Assembly (NCBI GenBank): GCA_015058625.1
Contig: SVCA01000002.1
Location: forward strand, 124,001 to 188,000
Reading direction: 5' to 3'
Length of the DNA stretch: 64,000 bases
Source: Pseudoselenomonas ruminantium
GTDB lineage: Bacteria > Bacillota > Negativicutes > Selenomonadales > Selenomonadaceae
The notes under the pieces were generated by a model. It searched no databases, was not told the origin of the DNA, and saw only the letters and a program-made list of their open reading frames with translations. The position numbers and the translations under genes were made by a program. Shown piece by piece: positions 26,464 through 36,131 of this stretch (the first letter of the stretch is position 1; the number at the start of each line of letters is the position of its first letter).

Positions 26464-27006
26464 ATGGCAACATTCACTGTAAGAGGCAAGAACATCGAGA
26501 TCACTCCTTCCCTGCGCGAGTATGTGGAAAAACGCGTAGGCAAAGTCACCAAGTATTTCGAAAACGTTGGTGATATTTCGGTTCTCTTAACCGTATCGAA
26601 GGGGCGTCACATCGTCGAGGTTACAGTCCCCGTACAGAATGGCATTTTGCTTCGCGGCGAAGAAGCCACGATGGATATGTACACGTCGATTGATTTAGTG
26701 GTGGAAAAACTGGAACGCCAGATTCATAAACAAAAGACGAAACTGGCTCGCCGTTTCCGTGGCGGCGGCTTCAAGGCCGAAGCGTTTAAGTCTGCACCTG
26801 TGGAAATCTCCGGTGATGATGAAGAATATCAGGTCGTAAAGACCAAGAAATTCGTAGTTAAGCCCATGGACGTACAGGAAGCCATTATGCAGATGAATCT
26901 CCTGAATCACAATTTCTTCGTGTTCCGTAACGCTGAAACCGAAGATGTGCAGGTGGTTTATAAGCGCACCGATGGCAATTACGGACTGATTGAGTCAGGC
27001 AACTAA
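26464..27006 (+). CDS. hpf: Ribosome hibernation promoting factor, long form
   Basis: A 180-residue long HPF. The N-terminal S30AE domain (about 1-100; TFTVRGKNIEITPSLREYVE) binds the decoding centre. The C-terminal dimerisation domain (about 120-180; VVKTKKFVVKPMDVQEAIMQMNLLNHNFFVFRNAETEDVQVVYKR) joins two ribosomes into inactive 100S dimers in stationary phase. ATG 26464 follows AAGGGG; an in-frame ATG 60 nt upstream lacks a ribosome site. Confidence 0.96.
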   Translation: MATFTVRGKNIEITPSLREYVEKRVGKVTKYFENVGDISVLLTVSKGRHIVEVTVPVQNGILLRGEEATMDMYTSIDLVVEKLERQIHKQKTKLARRFRGGGFKAEAFKSAPVEISGDDEEYQVVKTKKFVVKPMDVQEAIMQMNLLNHNFFVFRNAETEDVQVVYKRTDGNYGLIESGN

Positions 27007-27020
27007 AACAGGCAGTAAGG

Positions 27021-27056
27021 GCTGTGAGAAAAGCAATTTTCTCACAGCTTTTTTAT
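27021..27056 (+). terminator. Intrinsic terminator of hpf
   Basis: GCTGTGAGAAAA (27021-27032) pairs with TTTTCTCACAGC (27037-27048), followed by six T. Confidence 0.93.
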
Positions 27057-27172
27057 CTTTATTTGTTGTGAGAATTTTTCAATTTGCAAAAGGATTTATA
27101 GTTTCGATGTAGAAATAAAAAAACAAATGGCTAGGACATAGGGAGATATGAGATGAGGAGAGGATGTTTGTT

Positions 27173-29149
27173 ATGGGAATCAGGCAAAAGTTTTATGTGC
27201 TGGCTGGCATAGTCGGCGCACTGCTGGCGGTGATTTCGATTATCGGTTTTTACACGGCCGATAAAAATTTGGAGGAAGCTGTACAGGCAGAGTTTTCCGC
27301 CTCCATGAATGCGGCGGAACATGAGGTGGACGGCTGGCTGGCCAAGAAAGGCGCATCGGCACAGTATGCAGCGGATTTGATGACGGAGTTCAATGGGGAT
27401 GAAAGCCGGGTAAAATCCATTGCTTCGCTGGCACTGGGTTCCTCCGACCCGGAAATTCTTGACTTAAATATCGGTGCGGAAGATGGCTATTTTGCTTCCT
27501 ACCGTACGCAGAACAAGAGCACGGGAACACTTGACCCGCGCACGCGTCCCTGGTACAACGATGCCAAGAAGGCGGGCAAGCTGGTCTTTACCGACCCCTA
27601 TATGGATAAGAACACCGGTAAATTTGTCGTATCGGCAGTAGCTCCCTTTAAGAAGGACGGACAGTACTTCGGTACTTTGTGCACGGATATTGATTTGGCG
27701 GTAGTGGATGCTATGGCCAAGAAGATAAAATATCACGGCGAAGCCGGCAAGGCGTTTATTGCCGATAAGAATGGTATTATTCTGGGGAACGGCGGCGAAG
27801 AAAAGGTCGGCAGCAAGGTTCAGGATCTGCCCTTGGTTGGTCCGAAGTTTGAGGAAATGATGAAGGCCGGTCATGGTATGTTCGTTGGCGAGGCCGCAGA
27901 CAGCAAGGTGGTTATCTCCTATACCACGATTGGCAGCACGGGCTGGCTGATTGGTATGAGTGTACCTTATGATTATGTATTTGCATCGGTCAGCAGCCTG
28001 AAGGTAATTTATGCGGTACTTACGCTGGTAGGGCTTATTCTGGTTCTGGGTGTCTGCTTCCGCTTTGCTGGCATGATTACCAATCCGATTGTGGCTTTGG
28101 AAGCCCATGCCACGGAAATGTCCAATGGCAATCTGATGCAGGAAAAACTGGCTGTTTCCACCAGTGATGAAATCGGCTCTTTGACGAACGCCTTTAATAC
28201 CATGAGTGAAAAGCTGCGGGCGCTTATCCGGCAGATGGCAACCACTTCTGAACAGGTGGCGGCATCTTCGGAAGAGCTTACGGCCAATGCCCAGCAGTCG
28301 GCAAATACTTCCGTACATGTGGCGGAAACGGTTGGTGATGTCGTAGCCAACGTATCGGAACAGCTGGGCAATATCGAACATGCCAAGGGCAGTGTTGACG
28401 GTGTATATCACGATATTGCCAATATGTCGGCCAAGGCCAAGCATATCACCACGGCATCCCAGCAGACGGCAGAAGCCGCCAAGAAGGGTGCAGACCTTAT
28501 GGAAGAAGCCATTAAGAAGATGGGTACCATCGAGGAAAGCGTATTGGCATCTTCGGAAGTGGTTAAGACTCTGGGGGAAAATTCCCAGCAGATTGGCCAG
28601 ATTGTGGAGGCCATTTCCTCCATTGCCGAGCAGACGAACCTGTTGTCGCTTAATGCCGCTATTGAGGCAGCCCGCGCCGGCGAACAGGGCCGCGGCTTTG
28701 CCGTTGTGGCTGACGAAGTAAGGAAGCTGGCTGCTGAATCGCAGGAATCGGCAGAACAGATTAAGGAGCGCATCGCTTCCATTCAGAACGATACCGCCAA
28801 AGCGGTGGAATCCATGAAGAATGGTACGCAGGAAGTTACGCTGGGTACCAAGGCCATCCGGGATGTAGGCGAGCAGTTTGAAGACATCATGAGCAAGGTG
28901 GATTCCATCAATACGCAGATGGAAGAAATCAACAGTGCCGTATCGCAGGTTTCCACGGGAGCGGAGCAGATTGTTACCGCCGTGGATGCCATTGATAATG
29001 CCAGCAACAAGACCTCCGACAGCATGCAGTCCATTTCCTCGGCGACCGAGGAACAGTCGGCATCCAATGAGGAAATCGCGGCGGCATCGCAGGCACTGGC
29101 AACGCTGGCCGTAAAGATGCAGGAGGCTGTAGGCAAGTTTAAGGTATAA
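27173..29149 (+). CDS. Methyl-accepting chemotaxis protein, double-Cache type
   Basis: A chemoreceptor of about 658 residues. TM1 is near the N-terminus. A dCache_1-type periplasmic sensor follows (about 35-275), with [37 protein letters not shown] and the membrane-distal-to-proximal hinge [14 protein letters not shown]2, HAMP and the signalling domain with [20 protein letters not shown] complete it. dCache receptors commonly sense amino acids or purines, but no ligand is assigned. ATG 27173 and ATG 27164 are both possible; GAGGAG (27155-27160) is too close to the first. It is followed 35 nt later by another receptor gene. Confidence 0.92.
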   Translation: MGIRQKFYVLAGIVGALLAVISIIGFYTADKNLEEAVQAEFSASMNAAEHEVDGWLAKKGASAQYAADLMTEFNGDESRVKSIASLALGSSDPEILDLNIGAEDGYFASYRTQNKSTGTLDPRTRPWYNDAKKAGKLVFTDPYMDKNTGKFVVSAVAPFKKDGQYFGTLCTDIDLAVVDAMAKKIKYHGEAGKAFIADKNGIILGNGGEEKVGSKVQDLPLVGPKFEEMMKAGHGMFVGEAADSKVVISYTTIGSTGWLIGMSVPYDYVFASVSSLKVIYAVLTLVGLILVLGVCFRFAGMITNPIVALEAHATEMSNGNLMQEKLAVSTSDEIGSLTNAFNTMSEKLRALIRQMATTSEQVAASSEELTANAQQSANTSVHVAETVGDVVANVSEQLGNIEHAKGSVDGVYHDIANMSAKAKHITTASQQTAEAAKKGADLMEEAIKKMGTIEESVLASSEVVKTLGENSQQIGQIVEAISSIAEQTNLLSLNAAIEAARAGEQGRGFAVVADEVRKLAAESQESAEQIKERIASIQNDTAKAVESMKNGTQEVTLGTKAIRDVGEQFEDIMSKVDSINTQMEEINSAVSQVSTGAEQIVTAVDAIDNASNKTSDSMQSISSATEEQSASNEEIAAASQALATLAVKMQEAVGKFKV

Positions 29150-29184
29150 CAAGACAGGAGGAATACAGGAGGAGGAAGTTAGTT

Positions 29185-30915
29185 ATGGGATTTGTAAAAG
29201 ATTTGAAAGTCGCCCACAAGCTGGCGATAATCGGCGTGCTGGCCTTTATTGCCACATTGGTGGTAGGCTGGGTGGGCTACAGCTCCTTAAAGAGCGCTCA
29301 ACAGAACATGGAAGAACTTTATAATGAAGACACCATGAGTATTTACTACTGTGCCAAGGTGCGCTATAACACCCGTTATTCGCAGATTCAGGCAAGTTTG
29401 CAGCCCTATACGATACTGCCTGACCGCCGTCAGGACAGGATTACGAAGTTCAACAACGCCATAAATGAAGCCGAAGAATATATGAAGAAATATGAGGCGC
29501 TGCATGCCAATCATCCCCAGCGTGCGGAAATGGCAGCCAAGGTGCGTAAGGACTTTGATAAATACAAGTCCAATGCCAGTAAGCTTTTGCAGATGAACGC
29601 TTTTGAAGGCGAAGACGAGCGGGCACCCATGAATTATTATCAGGAAAATGTCATGCCGCTGGCAGTAGCTATGTCCAATGATCTGGAAGAGGTGCAGAGC
29701 AGAAATCTGGAGAATGCACAGACCAGTATGGCTAAAGCAGAGGCCGATATGGATAGTGCGATTTTCCGCATGATTATTACGTGTGCGGCGATTATCGTCA
29801 TTCTCACCTTGTCCATCGCTTATGTAACCAAGCAGATTACCGATCCCTTGCAGCTGGTTATCCGTGTCTGTGAGAAACTCTCCCATGGTGACTTCCGCAC
29901 GGGCGGCCTTATCGGTACCGTAGAACGCGGTGATGAATTTGGCCGTATGGAAACGGCGGTCAAGGATATGCGCATTACGGTTAACGAACTGATTAAGAAA
30001 GTAATCAGCTCCACCGAACAGCTGGCGGCTTCCTCACAGGAGCTTACGGCTACGGCTCATCAGTCGGCACTGGCCTCCGAACAGGTGGCACAGCGCGTTA
30101 CAAGTTCTGCCGGTGCGGTAATCGAGCAGCAGAAGGATGTCGAGGAAGCGATGGAATCCATCGACAACACCATGCGCTCCATTGAAAACCTCAACAGAAC
30201 AGCCAGTGAAGTCAGCGCCAATGTTACCGAGTCCCACAAGCAGGCGCAGGATGGCAGCAGCGCTATCGGCGATGCCGTAAGCAAGATTGTCAGCGTCGAA
30301 GAAATTGTCAACAGCTCCACGGTTACCGTGGATAAGCTGGGGCAGCGTTCACAGGAAATCAGCCAGATTGTCGAAGCCATTTCCGGCATTGCCGAGCAGA
30401 CAAACCTCTTAGCACTCAATGCCGCTATCGAAGCAGCCCGTGCCGGCGAACATGGCCGTGGCTTTGCGGTAGTTGCCGATGAAGTAAGAAAGCTGGCCGA
30501 AGAATCCCAGAATGCGGCCAAACGCATCAGCGGGATTATCGGCGGTATCCAGAGTGATACATCCCTTGCGGTAAGCTCCATGCAGAAGGGCAATACCGCC
30601 GTCAAGGAAGGCACGGCTTCTGTCGGTCAGCTCAAGGCGGCCTTTGACAAGATTCTCGAAGCGTCTGAAGCGGTAGCGGTCAAGTCTGAGGGCATGAGCG
30701 GCGACCTCAAGGTCGTTTCCAACGATACGGAAAATGTCCGTACCCGTTCTAGCAAGATTTCCGACAACAGCCGTCAGGTAGCCGCCGACATGGAAAGCGT
30801 ATCGGCAGCCGCCGAGCAGCAGTCCGCAGCCGCTGAAGAAATTGCAGCAGCCAGTGAAGCTTTGGCACAGCTGGCGCATGGTTTGCAGACAGCAGTAGGT
30901 GAGTTTAAGGTTTAA
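29185..30915 (+). CDS. Methyl-accepting chemotaxis protein, four-helix-bundle type
   Basis: A 576-residue chemoreceptor with a 4HB_MCP-type periplasmic helical sensor (about 35-190) between TM1 (about 13-32) and TM2 (about 192-213), then HAMP and the signalling coiled coil. The tip is [20 protein letters not shown]. The sensor class differs from the receptor encoded just upstream, so the pair likely reports two different stimuli. AGGAGGAGG precedes the ATG; cotranscription with the upstream receptor is likely. Confidence 0.93.
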   Translation: MGFVKDLKVAHKLAIIGVLAFIATLVVGWVGYSSLKSAQQNMEELYNEDTMSIYYCAKVRYNTRYSQIQASLQPYTILPDRRQDRITKFNNAINEAEEYMKKYEALHANHPQRAEMAAKVRKDFDKYKSNASKLLQMNAFEGEDERAPMNYYQENVMPLAVAMSNDLEEVQSRNLENAQTSMAKAEADMDSAIFRMIITCAAIIVILTLSIAYVTKQITDPLQLVIRVCEKLSHGDFRTGGLIGTVERGDEFGRMETAVKDMRITVNELIKKVISSTEQLAASSQELTATAHQSALASEQVAQRVTSSAGAVIEQQKDVEEAMESIDNTMRSIENLNRTASEVSANVTESHKQAQDGSSAIGDAVSKIVSVEEIVNSSTVTVDKLGQRSQEISQIVEAISGIAEQTNLLALNAAIEAARAGEHGRGFAVVADEVRKLAEESQNAAKRISGIIGGIQSDTSLAVSSMQKGNTAVKEGTASVGQLKAAFDKILEASEAVAVKSEGMSGDLKVVSNDTENVRTRSSKISDNSRQVAADMESVSAAAEQQSAAAEEIAAASEALAQLAHGLQTAVGEFKV

Positions 30916-30938
30916 GGTTTAATCCAATTTATCCGGCA

Positions 30939-30976
30939 GGCGGGCCGCGGGGGAAAATCCTCGCGGCCCGCCTTTG
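30939..30976 (+). terminator. Intrinsic terminator after the tandem chemoreceptors
   Basis: GGCGGGCCGCG (30939-30949) pairs with CGCGGCCCGCC (30962-30972), followed by TTTG. It is GC-rich with a short T tract. Confidence 0.85.
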
Positions 30977-30988
30977 TATCTGCATGCA

Positions 30989-31029
30989 AAAAGGATGTAT
31001 CCCTCCTGCGTGAAGGGATACATCCTTTT
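30989..31029 (-). terminator. Intrinsic terminator of the transporter-kinase operon
   Basis: AAAAGGATGTATCCCT (30989-31004) pairs perfectly with AGGGATACATCCTTTT (31014-31029). On the minus strand it directly follows the stop codon of the gene ending at 31032. Confidence 0.9.
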
Positions 31030-31031
31030 GC

Positions 31032-33527
31032 TTACAGATTGACGATTTCCTGGGCTGTCTGCATGGGAACGGCTGACTGTTTGGCCAGCTTGCAGGAAAG
31101 CCGTATAATCATTTCGGTGCTCTGCTCCGGCGGTTCGGTTGTGGATTCAATCTCCACCTTGGCATGGAACAAGTCGAGAAGGTGTTTGGCAATGGCCAGG
31201 GTTCGCATGGCGCCTTCCTGTTTGAACAGCTGGTGCCAGTCCGAATCATTGTAGAAGATGGCGCCTAAGGTATCCGGCAGGCAGGCACCGGTATTTTTGA
31301 TGCGCAGCTCGTAATCGGCATAGAGCCGCAGGTGCCGCTGGTCTTCCGGCGTGGGGGGAATCTGGTAGGCAGTCCCGCGCTGAGCCAGCGTGACGCTGAT
31401 ACTGCCGCCTGACGGGGTATAGTCATAAGCCAGGCTGATGATGTTTAAGAGTACCCGCTGCAAGCGGTTGTTATCGCAATAGATGTAAGGATTTTCCAGC
31501 TCTGCCGTGCAGGCCATAAAGTCAATGTTTTTGCTTTGCATCTGGGGCGCGAAGATATTTTGAATTTCCTGCAAGCTGTTGCGGATATCCATGGGAACCG
31601 GGAACAGCGTAAGTTCACTGCCCGTGATGCGGTTAAAATTGCGCATATCCTCGACGAGGTGGAGGAAGTAATGGCTGATGGAGTCGGTGTGGCTGAGTCC
31701 CTGCCAGAGCCCGCTAAGGTTTTCGCTGGGGCATTTTCCCTGCATGGACTGATATTCCCGTTTGGTGTCCGTGGCATTTTGTACATAACTCATAATGGCA
31801 TTCATCATCAGCCGGATGTCATGGGTCATGTTGGCCAGATAGACACTGTTTGTACGGCTGGCTTTTTGCTCGGCATAAGCCAGCTCGTTTAAGGCCAGCT
31901 CCCGGCGGCGCATGGTGGTAAAGATATCGGCCATGAAAAAGAGAATGAGCAGAATGAGCAGAATCTGTATAAGACAATTCTGGGTAAGTGCCTCATTTAC
32001 GGGGGCGTATCCGCCCATGCGGGCCAATGGTATCTTGCTGGTCATGGTCTGCCGCAGCCACAGGGAGGAGGCAAAGAAGTTCAGGAACAGGAGCACCGTA
32101 CACATGGAAAAGGATTTGCCAAAGCGGTTTTGTTCATCATGCTTGAAGACATACCAGTAAAAGACAAGCCCCAAAACGCTCCAGACAGACAGCAGCAGAT
32201 AGGATTCGTTTTTCAGATTGCTGCCGGAGAGCAAGTCCGGGATGACGGGGCAGAAGAAAAACAGGAGCGAAATGACAAGACCGCAGAGGCCCAAAACCTT
32301 GCCTGCTGTCTCCCCTTCGGCTTTGGAGATGCGGTAGCGGCACAGGGAAACGTAGGCATAGGCCAGAGCGCCGCTGATGGTGATGGCATCGACCAGCCAG
32401 ACAATCGCCGTGCGCCCCAGGAAGGGAATGGGCAGCGACAGGAGCATGATGAGGAATACGGCGTTGCGCGGTGTGCCGTCTGCCGTCTGCCGGGCAAAGA
32501 TTTCCGGCAGGAGCTGTTCATGGGCCATGGTCTGCAGCAGGAAGGAGCAGGCGCGAAAGAGGCCGATAAGACAGGTAGCCACGGCGGCAATGACGACAGC
32601 GGTCAACAGCATGAGTCCGCCGGAACCCAAAAGCGTGCTGACGCTGTGGAATACCGGCAGGGAATCAAAGCCCTTGAGTTTAGACAGCGCCCCTACATAT
32701 TCCGGCCAGCCGGCAAATTCCGACGGGATGGAAAGCACGGAAATGGCAATGGGCAGGCAGAAGCCCAGGAAAATGCAGATGGAGGAAGCGATAATCAGCG
32801 GCCAGATGCGCTGTACAGGGAAGCGGAATTCCGCACCGCCCTGCGTGACGGATTCAAAGCCGAAGAATATCCAGGGAGCGAGCATGAGCAGACTGAAAAT
32901 CTGCAAGCCGGGTGAACCCTCTGCCGTAAACGGCGGATAGAAGCTGGCGTGCTGCGGACTCATAGCGGCTACCCCGAAAAAGAGCAGGAGAAGTCCTAAA
33001 AGCAGAACCAGCGCCAGTAGCGTATTGAGCGGTCGTTTGGTCTTCCCGCCGTAAGCGGAAAACAGTCCGAAGATGAGGAGTACGGCAAGGGTGGTCAGCA
33101 CCTCACCGCCGTAGACATCAAAGCCTGCCACCTTGTAGTGGAACAGCCCCCATACCAGGGCATCGCCGAAAATATAGCGGATAAGTACCGCCACGGAGGT
33201 GGCGTTGGCCCAGATAATGGACAGATACGCGACAATGAGTGCCCAGCCCGTCAGGAAAGCATGGTCATAACCCATGACCTCCCGCACATAGGTATAAAAG
33301 CCGCCGTTATCCTGATACTTTTGTGCGAGCTTGCAGAAGTTGGCCCCGATAATCAGCATGGCAATGCTGGCAATGGCGATGGCGATAATGCTGCCTACAG
33401 GCCCGGCGAGGGGCAGAAACAAACTGCCCGGCATCATGAAGAAGGCCCCCCAGCCCACGGCACTGCCAAAGGACAGCGCCCAGACATTTAAGGGATAGAG
33501 AAGACGGATATTGGATTGTTCATTCAT
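31032..33527 (-). CDS. APC-family amino-acid transporter fused to a degenerate histidine kinase (copy 1)
   Basis: 831 residues. About 1-500 is an APC-superfamily permease (about 12 TM) beginning LYPLNVWALSFGSAVGWGAF, with NGGFYTYVREVMGYDHAFL and PWIFFGFESVTQGGAE. A last TM near 525 leads to a short coil and a kinase-like region. The H-box NMTHDIRLMMNAI (His near 567) keeps His but lacks the usual Pro. The N-box reads LLNIISLAYDYT, with the second Asn lost. The G1 box is NTGAC rather than DxGxG and the G2 glycines are absent. Kinase activity is therefore doubtful; it may be an allosteric pseudokinase. Only 12 nt separate it from the paralogous upstream gene. Confidence 0.85.
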   Translation of the reverse strand: MNEQSNIRLLYPLNVWALSFGSAVGWGAFFMMPGSLFLPLAGPVGSIIAIAIASIAMLIIGANFCKLAQKYQDNGGFYTYVREVMGYDHAFLTGWALIVAYLSIIWANATSVAVLIRYIFGDALVWGLFHYKVAGFDVYGGEVLTTLAVLLIFGLFSAYGGKTKRPLNTLLALVLLLGLLLLFFGVAAMSPQHASFYPPFTAEGSPGLQIFSLLMLAPWIFFGFESVTQGGAEFRFPVQRIWPLIIASSICIFLGFCLPIAISVLSIPSEFAGWPEYVGALSKLKGFDSLPVFHSVSTLLGSGGLMLLTAVVIAAVATCLIGLFRACSFLLQTMAHEQLLPEIFARQTADGTPRNAVFLIMLLSLPIPFLGRTAIVWLVDAITISGALAYAYVSLCRYRISKAEGETAGKVLGLCGLVISLLFFFCPVIPDLLSGSNLKNESYLLLSVWSVLGLVFYWYVFKHDEQNRFGKSFSMCTVLLFLNFFASSLWLRQTMTSKIPLARMGGYAPVNEALTQNCLIQILLILLILFFMADIFTTMRRRELALNELAYAEQKASRTNSVYLANMTHDIRLMMNAIMSYVQNATDTKREYQSMQGKCPSENLSGLWQGLSHTDSISHYFLHLVEDMRNFNRITGSELTLFPVPMDIRNSLQEIQNIFAPQMQSKNIDFMACTAELENPYIYCDNNRLQRVLLNIISLAYDYTPSGGSISVTLAQRGTAYQIPPTPEDQRHLRLYADYELRIKNTGACLPDTLGAIFYNDSDWHQLFKQEGAMRTLAIAKHLLDLFHAKVEIESTTEPPEQSTEMIIRLSCKLAKQSAVPMQTAQEIVNL

Positions 33528-33539
33528 ACGAGCATCTCC

Positions 33540-36011
33540 TTATGGTTGTTCTGTCAGAGGCTCAGGAGCCAGCGGCATGGTCAGGGTAATGATGATATCC
33601 TTGCCTGCACCTTGTCCGGGAAAGGTGTTTATCTTCAGTGTGCCGCCCATAATCTGCACCAGACCTTTGGCTATGCACAGACCGCTTAAATCGACAGCTT
33701 CATCATCAAAAGGTTCAGGGTCAGCCATGTGGCTGATGATGACCGGAGGAATATTGGTGCCGGTATCGTTTACATGCAGTTCGTAGGTGGCCTTATCGGC
33801 GGCTGCTCTGGTTTCCAGCAGCGTGACCATGACCCCGCCGCCTGCGGGCGTATATTCACAGGCATTGCTGATGAGATTGATCAGCAGGCGTTCCAGCCGC
33901 TGTTCGTCACCGATTACCCGGGGATGCGGCAGTTCAATGGGATAGGCATCAAAAAAGATATTTTTTTCCTGCATCTGCATGGCAAACAAGTCTTTGGCAT
34001 GCTGCAGCACATGCCGCCAGTCCATGGACTTTGTATGCCGGAGCAGTTGATGAACTTTGTCAGAGCCTGCTTTCACATCTTCGGTGGTGATACCTTTCTG
34101 ACTAATCATGCTGCCGATAAGGGTGCCCAAATGTTGGGTATGGGCATCGAGCTGCCACAGGCAGTTGTTCAGCCGGTCAGGAATGCGGCGCGGGCAGTTT
34201 TCCTCCGGACAGGTGGCACAGATGGAACAGTTTTCCAGCGATTGATGAATGGAGGTTTGGGCAGCCTCCATGGGAATGTTCAGGTCATGGGATATGTTGG
34301 ACAGAAACGTGTTGCGGGCAATGTTCATCTCGCTTTGCTGATGGCGCCGCTGGGCAATCTGCCGTTCGCGGCGCTTGATGGTAATGAAAATATCGGCCAT
34401 CAAAAGCAGAATCAGCAAAATCATCACCATCTGGATGGTGCTGTCCATAGCGATATTGTCATAGGTGATATTTATAGAGCCGTTGGCTGCCTGTTGCAGC
34501 TGTTTTTTCATAATCTGCCAGAGCCAGATGCTGGAGGCAAAGAAATTGAGGAACAGAATCATAATGCACATGGAGGTGCTGTGCCCGAAGCGGCTGCGCT
34601 TGTCGGTCTTAAAGGTGTACCAGTAATAGGCAAAGCCCACAAGGCTCCAGATGGCCAGCATCAGGTAGGATTCGGTTTCCATGGAGCCGCCGAGCAGCAG
34701 TCCCGGCAGGAGCGGGCAGAAGAAGAAAATAACGGAAATGGCTACGCCCAAAAGTCCCAGCTTCTTAGCTAAGGGGCGGTCTTCCGTGCAGGCTGTCTTA
34801 TAAGCGCACAGGGAGGCATAGCCATAGGCTACGGAGCCGACCACGGTGATGACATCGCAGAGCCATACGATGGATACGCGCCCCAAAAAAGGAATCAACA
34901 GGGAAAGAAGCATGACAAAGATGATGGCATTGCGGGGTGTTTCATCGTCAGCAACGTGGCTGAACCAGGTCGGCAGGACTTCATGTCTGCCCATGTACTG
35001 CAGCAAAAAACCGGTGGTGCGGTACAGTCCCAACAGGCTGGTAATGATGGCAGAGGCGATGGACAGGCACAAAACGGCCAGTCCTTTCATGCCGAATACA
35101 CTGTAGACGCTGTGGAAGACGGGCAGTCCGGCCAGTCCGTCAAGTCCTCGCTTGTTAGCCATGTATTCCGTCCACGAGGAATATTCGGCAGGAATCGCCA
35201 TAATGCTCATGGCCGCCAGCAGGATGTAGATAAGCCCGCCCGCGAGCACGGCGGCAATAACGATGGGGAACAGCTTCCGGGAAGGAAAATTGAAATCATT
35301 GCAGGCATGCGTAACGGCCTCAAAACCGAAAAACATCCAGGGAGCCAGCATACACATGGACAGAATCTGTGCGATGGGGGATGTATAAGACTGGAACAGG
35401 GGATAAAAAACTTCTGTACCGGTCTGCTTAAAGAGCGCCGTAAACAGAATCACCACCGTGAGCAGGAAAACTACGGCCAGAATGGTGTTCAGATGTTTAT
35501 TCAGGCTGCCGCCGTAGCAGGAGAGCAGACCAAAGAAGAGGAAAACTGCCCAGGTGGCGGAAACCTCGCCAAAATAAATATCAAAATCGGCGATGGTGTA
35601 AAGATAACCCCATTCAAAAATATCGCCCAGAAGGTAGCGGGCCAAAAGCACATTGGCGGTGGCGTTGGCCCAGAGAATCGACATATAGGCGATGAGCAGA
35701 ATCCATGCCGCCAAAAAAGCATGGTCGCTGCCTAAAATATTGCGGGTATAGGCCACAATGCCGCCGTCATCGTGATATTTTTCCGCCAGATGACAGAAAT
35801 TATAGGCAATGACCAGCAGTAATCCTGTGCTGAGTGCCATGGCCAGTATGGTGCCCAATGGGCCTGCGGTGGGAATAAAGATATTGGCCGGCACCATAAA
35901 GGCACCCCAGCCCACGGCACAGCCCAGCGAAAGCCCCCATACATTCAGCGGAGAAAGCAGGTTTGCTGCAGCTCTGCCCCCAGAGCCGCTTTTCGATACA
36001 GATGCATTCAT
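33540..36011 (-). CDS. APC-family amino-acid transporter fused to a histidine kinase-like module (copy 2)
   Basis: 823 residues, paralogous to the next gene throughout. The N-terminal APC permease opens LLSPLNVWGLSLGCAVGWGA. The kinase part is better preserved: H-box NISHDLNIPMEA (His near 575), N-box LLINLISNACEYT, G1 box NDTGTN, then DLSGLCIAKGLVQIMGG and a final FPGQGAGKDIIITLTMPL. Between H-box and N-box is a cysteine cluster CSICATCPEENCP absent from copy 1, which could bind Fe-S or zinc. Transport domains fused to kinases suggest a transceptor that measures amino-acid flux. No cognate response regulator is adjacent; CheB upstream has a degenerate receiver. Confidence 0.85.
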   Translation of the reverse strand: MNASVSKSGSGGRAAANLLSPLNVWGLSLGCAVGWGAFMVPANIFIPTAGPLGTILAMALSTGLLLVIAYNFCHLAEKYHDDGGIVAYTRNILGSDHAFLAAWILLIAYMSILWANATANVLLARYLLGDIFEWGYLYTIADFDIYFGEVSATWAVFLFFGLLSCYGGSLNKHLNTILAVVFLLTVVILFTALFKQTGTEVFYPLFQSYTSPIAQILSMCMLAPWMFFGFEAVTHACNDFNFPSRKLFPIVIAAVLAGGLIYILLAAMSIMAIPAEYSSWTEYMANKRGLDGLAGLPVFHSVYSVFGMKGLAVLCLSIASAIITSLLGLYRTTGFLLQYMGRHEVLPTWFSHVADDETPRNAIIFVMLLSLLIPFLGRVSIVWLCDVITVVGSVAYGYASLCAYKTACTEDRPLAKKLGLLGVAISVIFFFCPLLPGLLLGGSMETESYLMLAIWSLVGFAYYWYTFKTDKRSRFGHSTSMCIMILFLNFFASSIWLWQIMKKQLQQAANGSINITYDNIAMDSTIQMVMILLILLLMADIFITIKRRERQIAQRRHQQSEMNIARNTFLSNISHDLNIPMEAAQTSIHQSLENCSICATCPEENCPRRIPDRLNNCLWQLDAHTQHLGTLIGSMISQKGITTEDVKAGSDKVHQLLRHTKSMDWRHVLQHAKDLFAMQMQEKNIFFDAYPIELPHPRVIGDEQRLERLLINLISNACEYTPAGGGVMVTLLETRAAADKATYELHVNDTGTNIPPVIISHMADPEPFDDEAVDLSGLCIAKGLVQIMGGTLKINTFPGQGAGKDIIITLTMPLAPEPLTEQP

Positions 36012-36101
36012 AGCAATACTCCTTTTATGTTATTGGATAAGAGTTCTTCAATTACTTCATAAATTCTCCCTTAGCAGGCAAATTCCTTCATTAAAAAGGA
36101 A

Positions 36102-36131
36102 AAAGCCTTCCCGTTATCGAAGGAAGGCTTT
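36102..36131 (-). terminator. Intrinsic terminator of the cheB-like gene
   Basis: AAAGCCTTCC (36102-36111) pairs with GGAAGGCTTT (36122-36131). On the minus strand it begins at the cheB stop codon and is followed by T-rich sequence. It separates cheB from the transporter-kinase operon. Confidence 0.85.
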
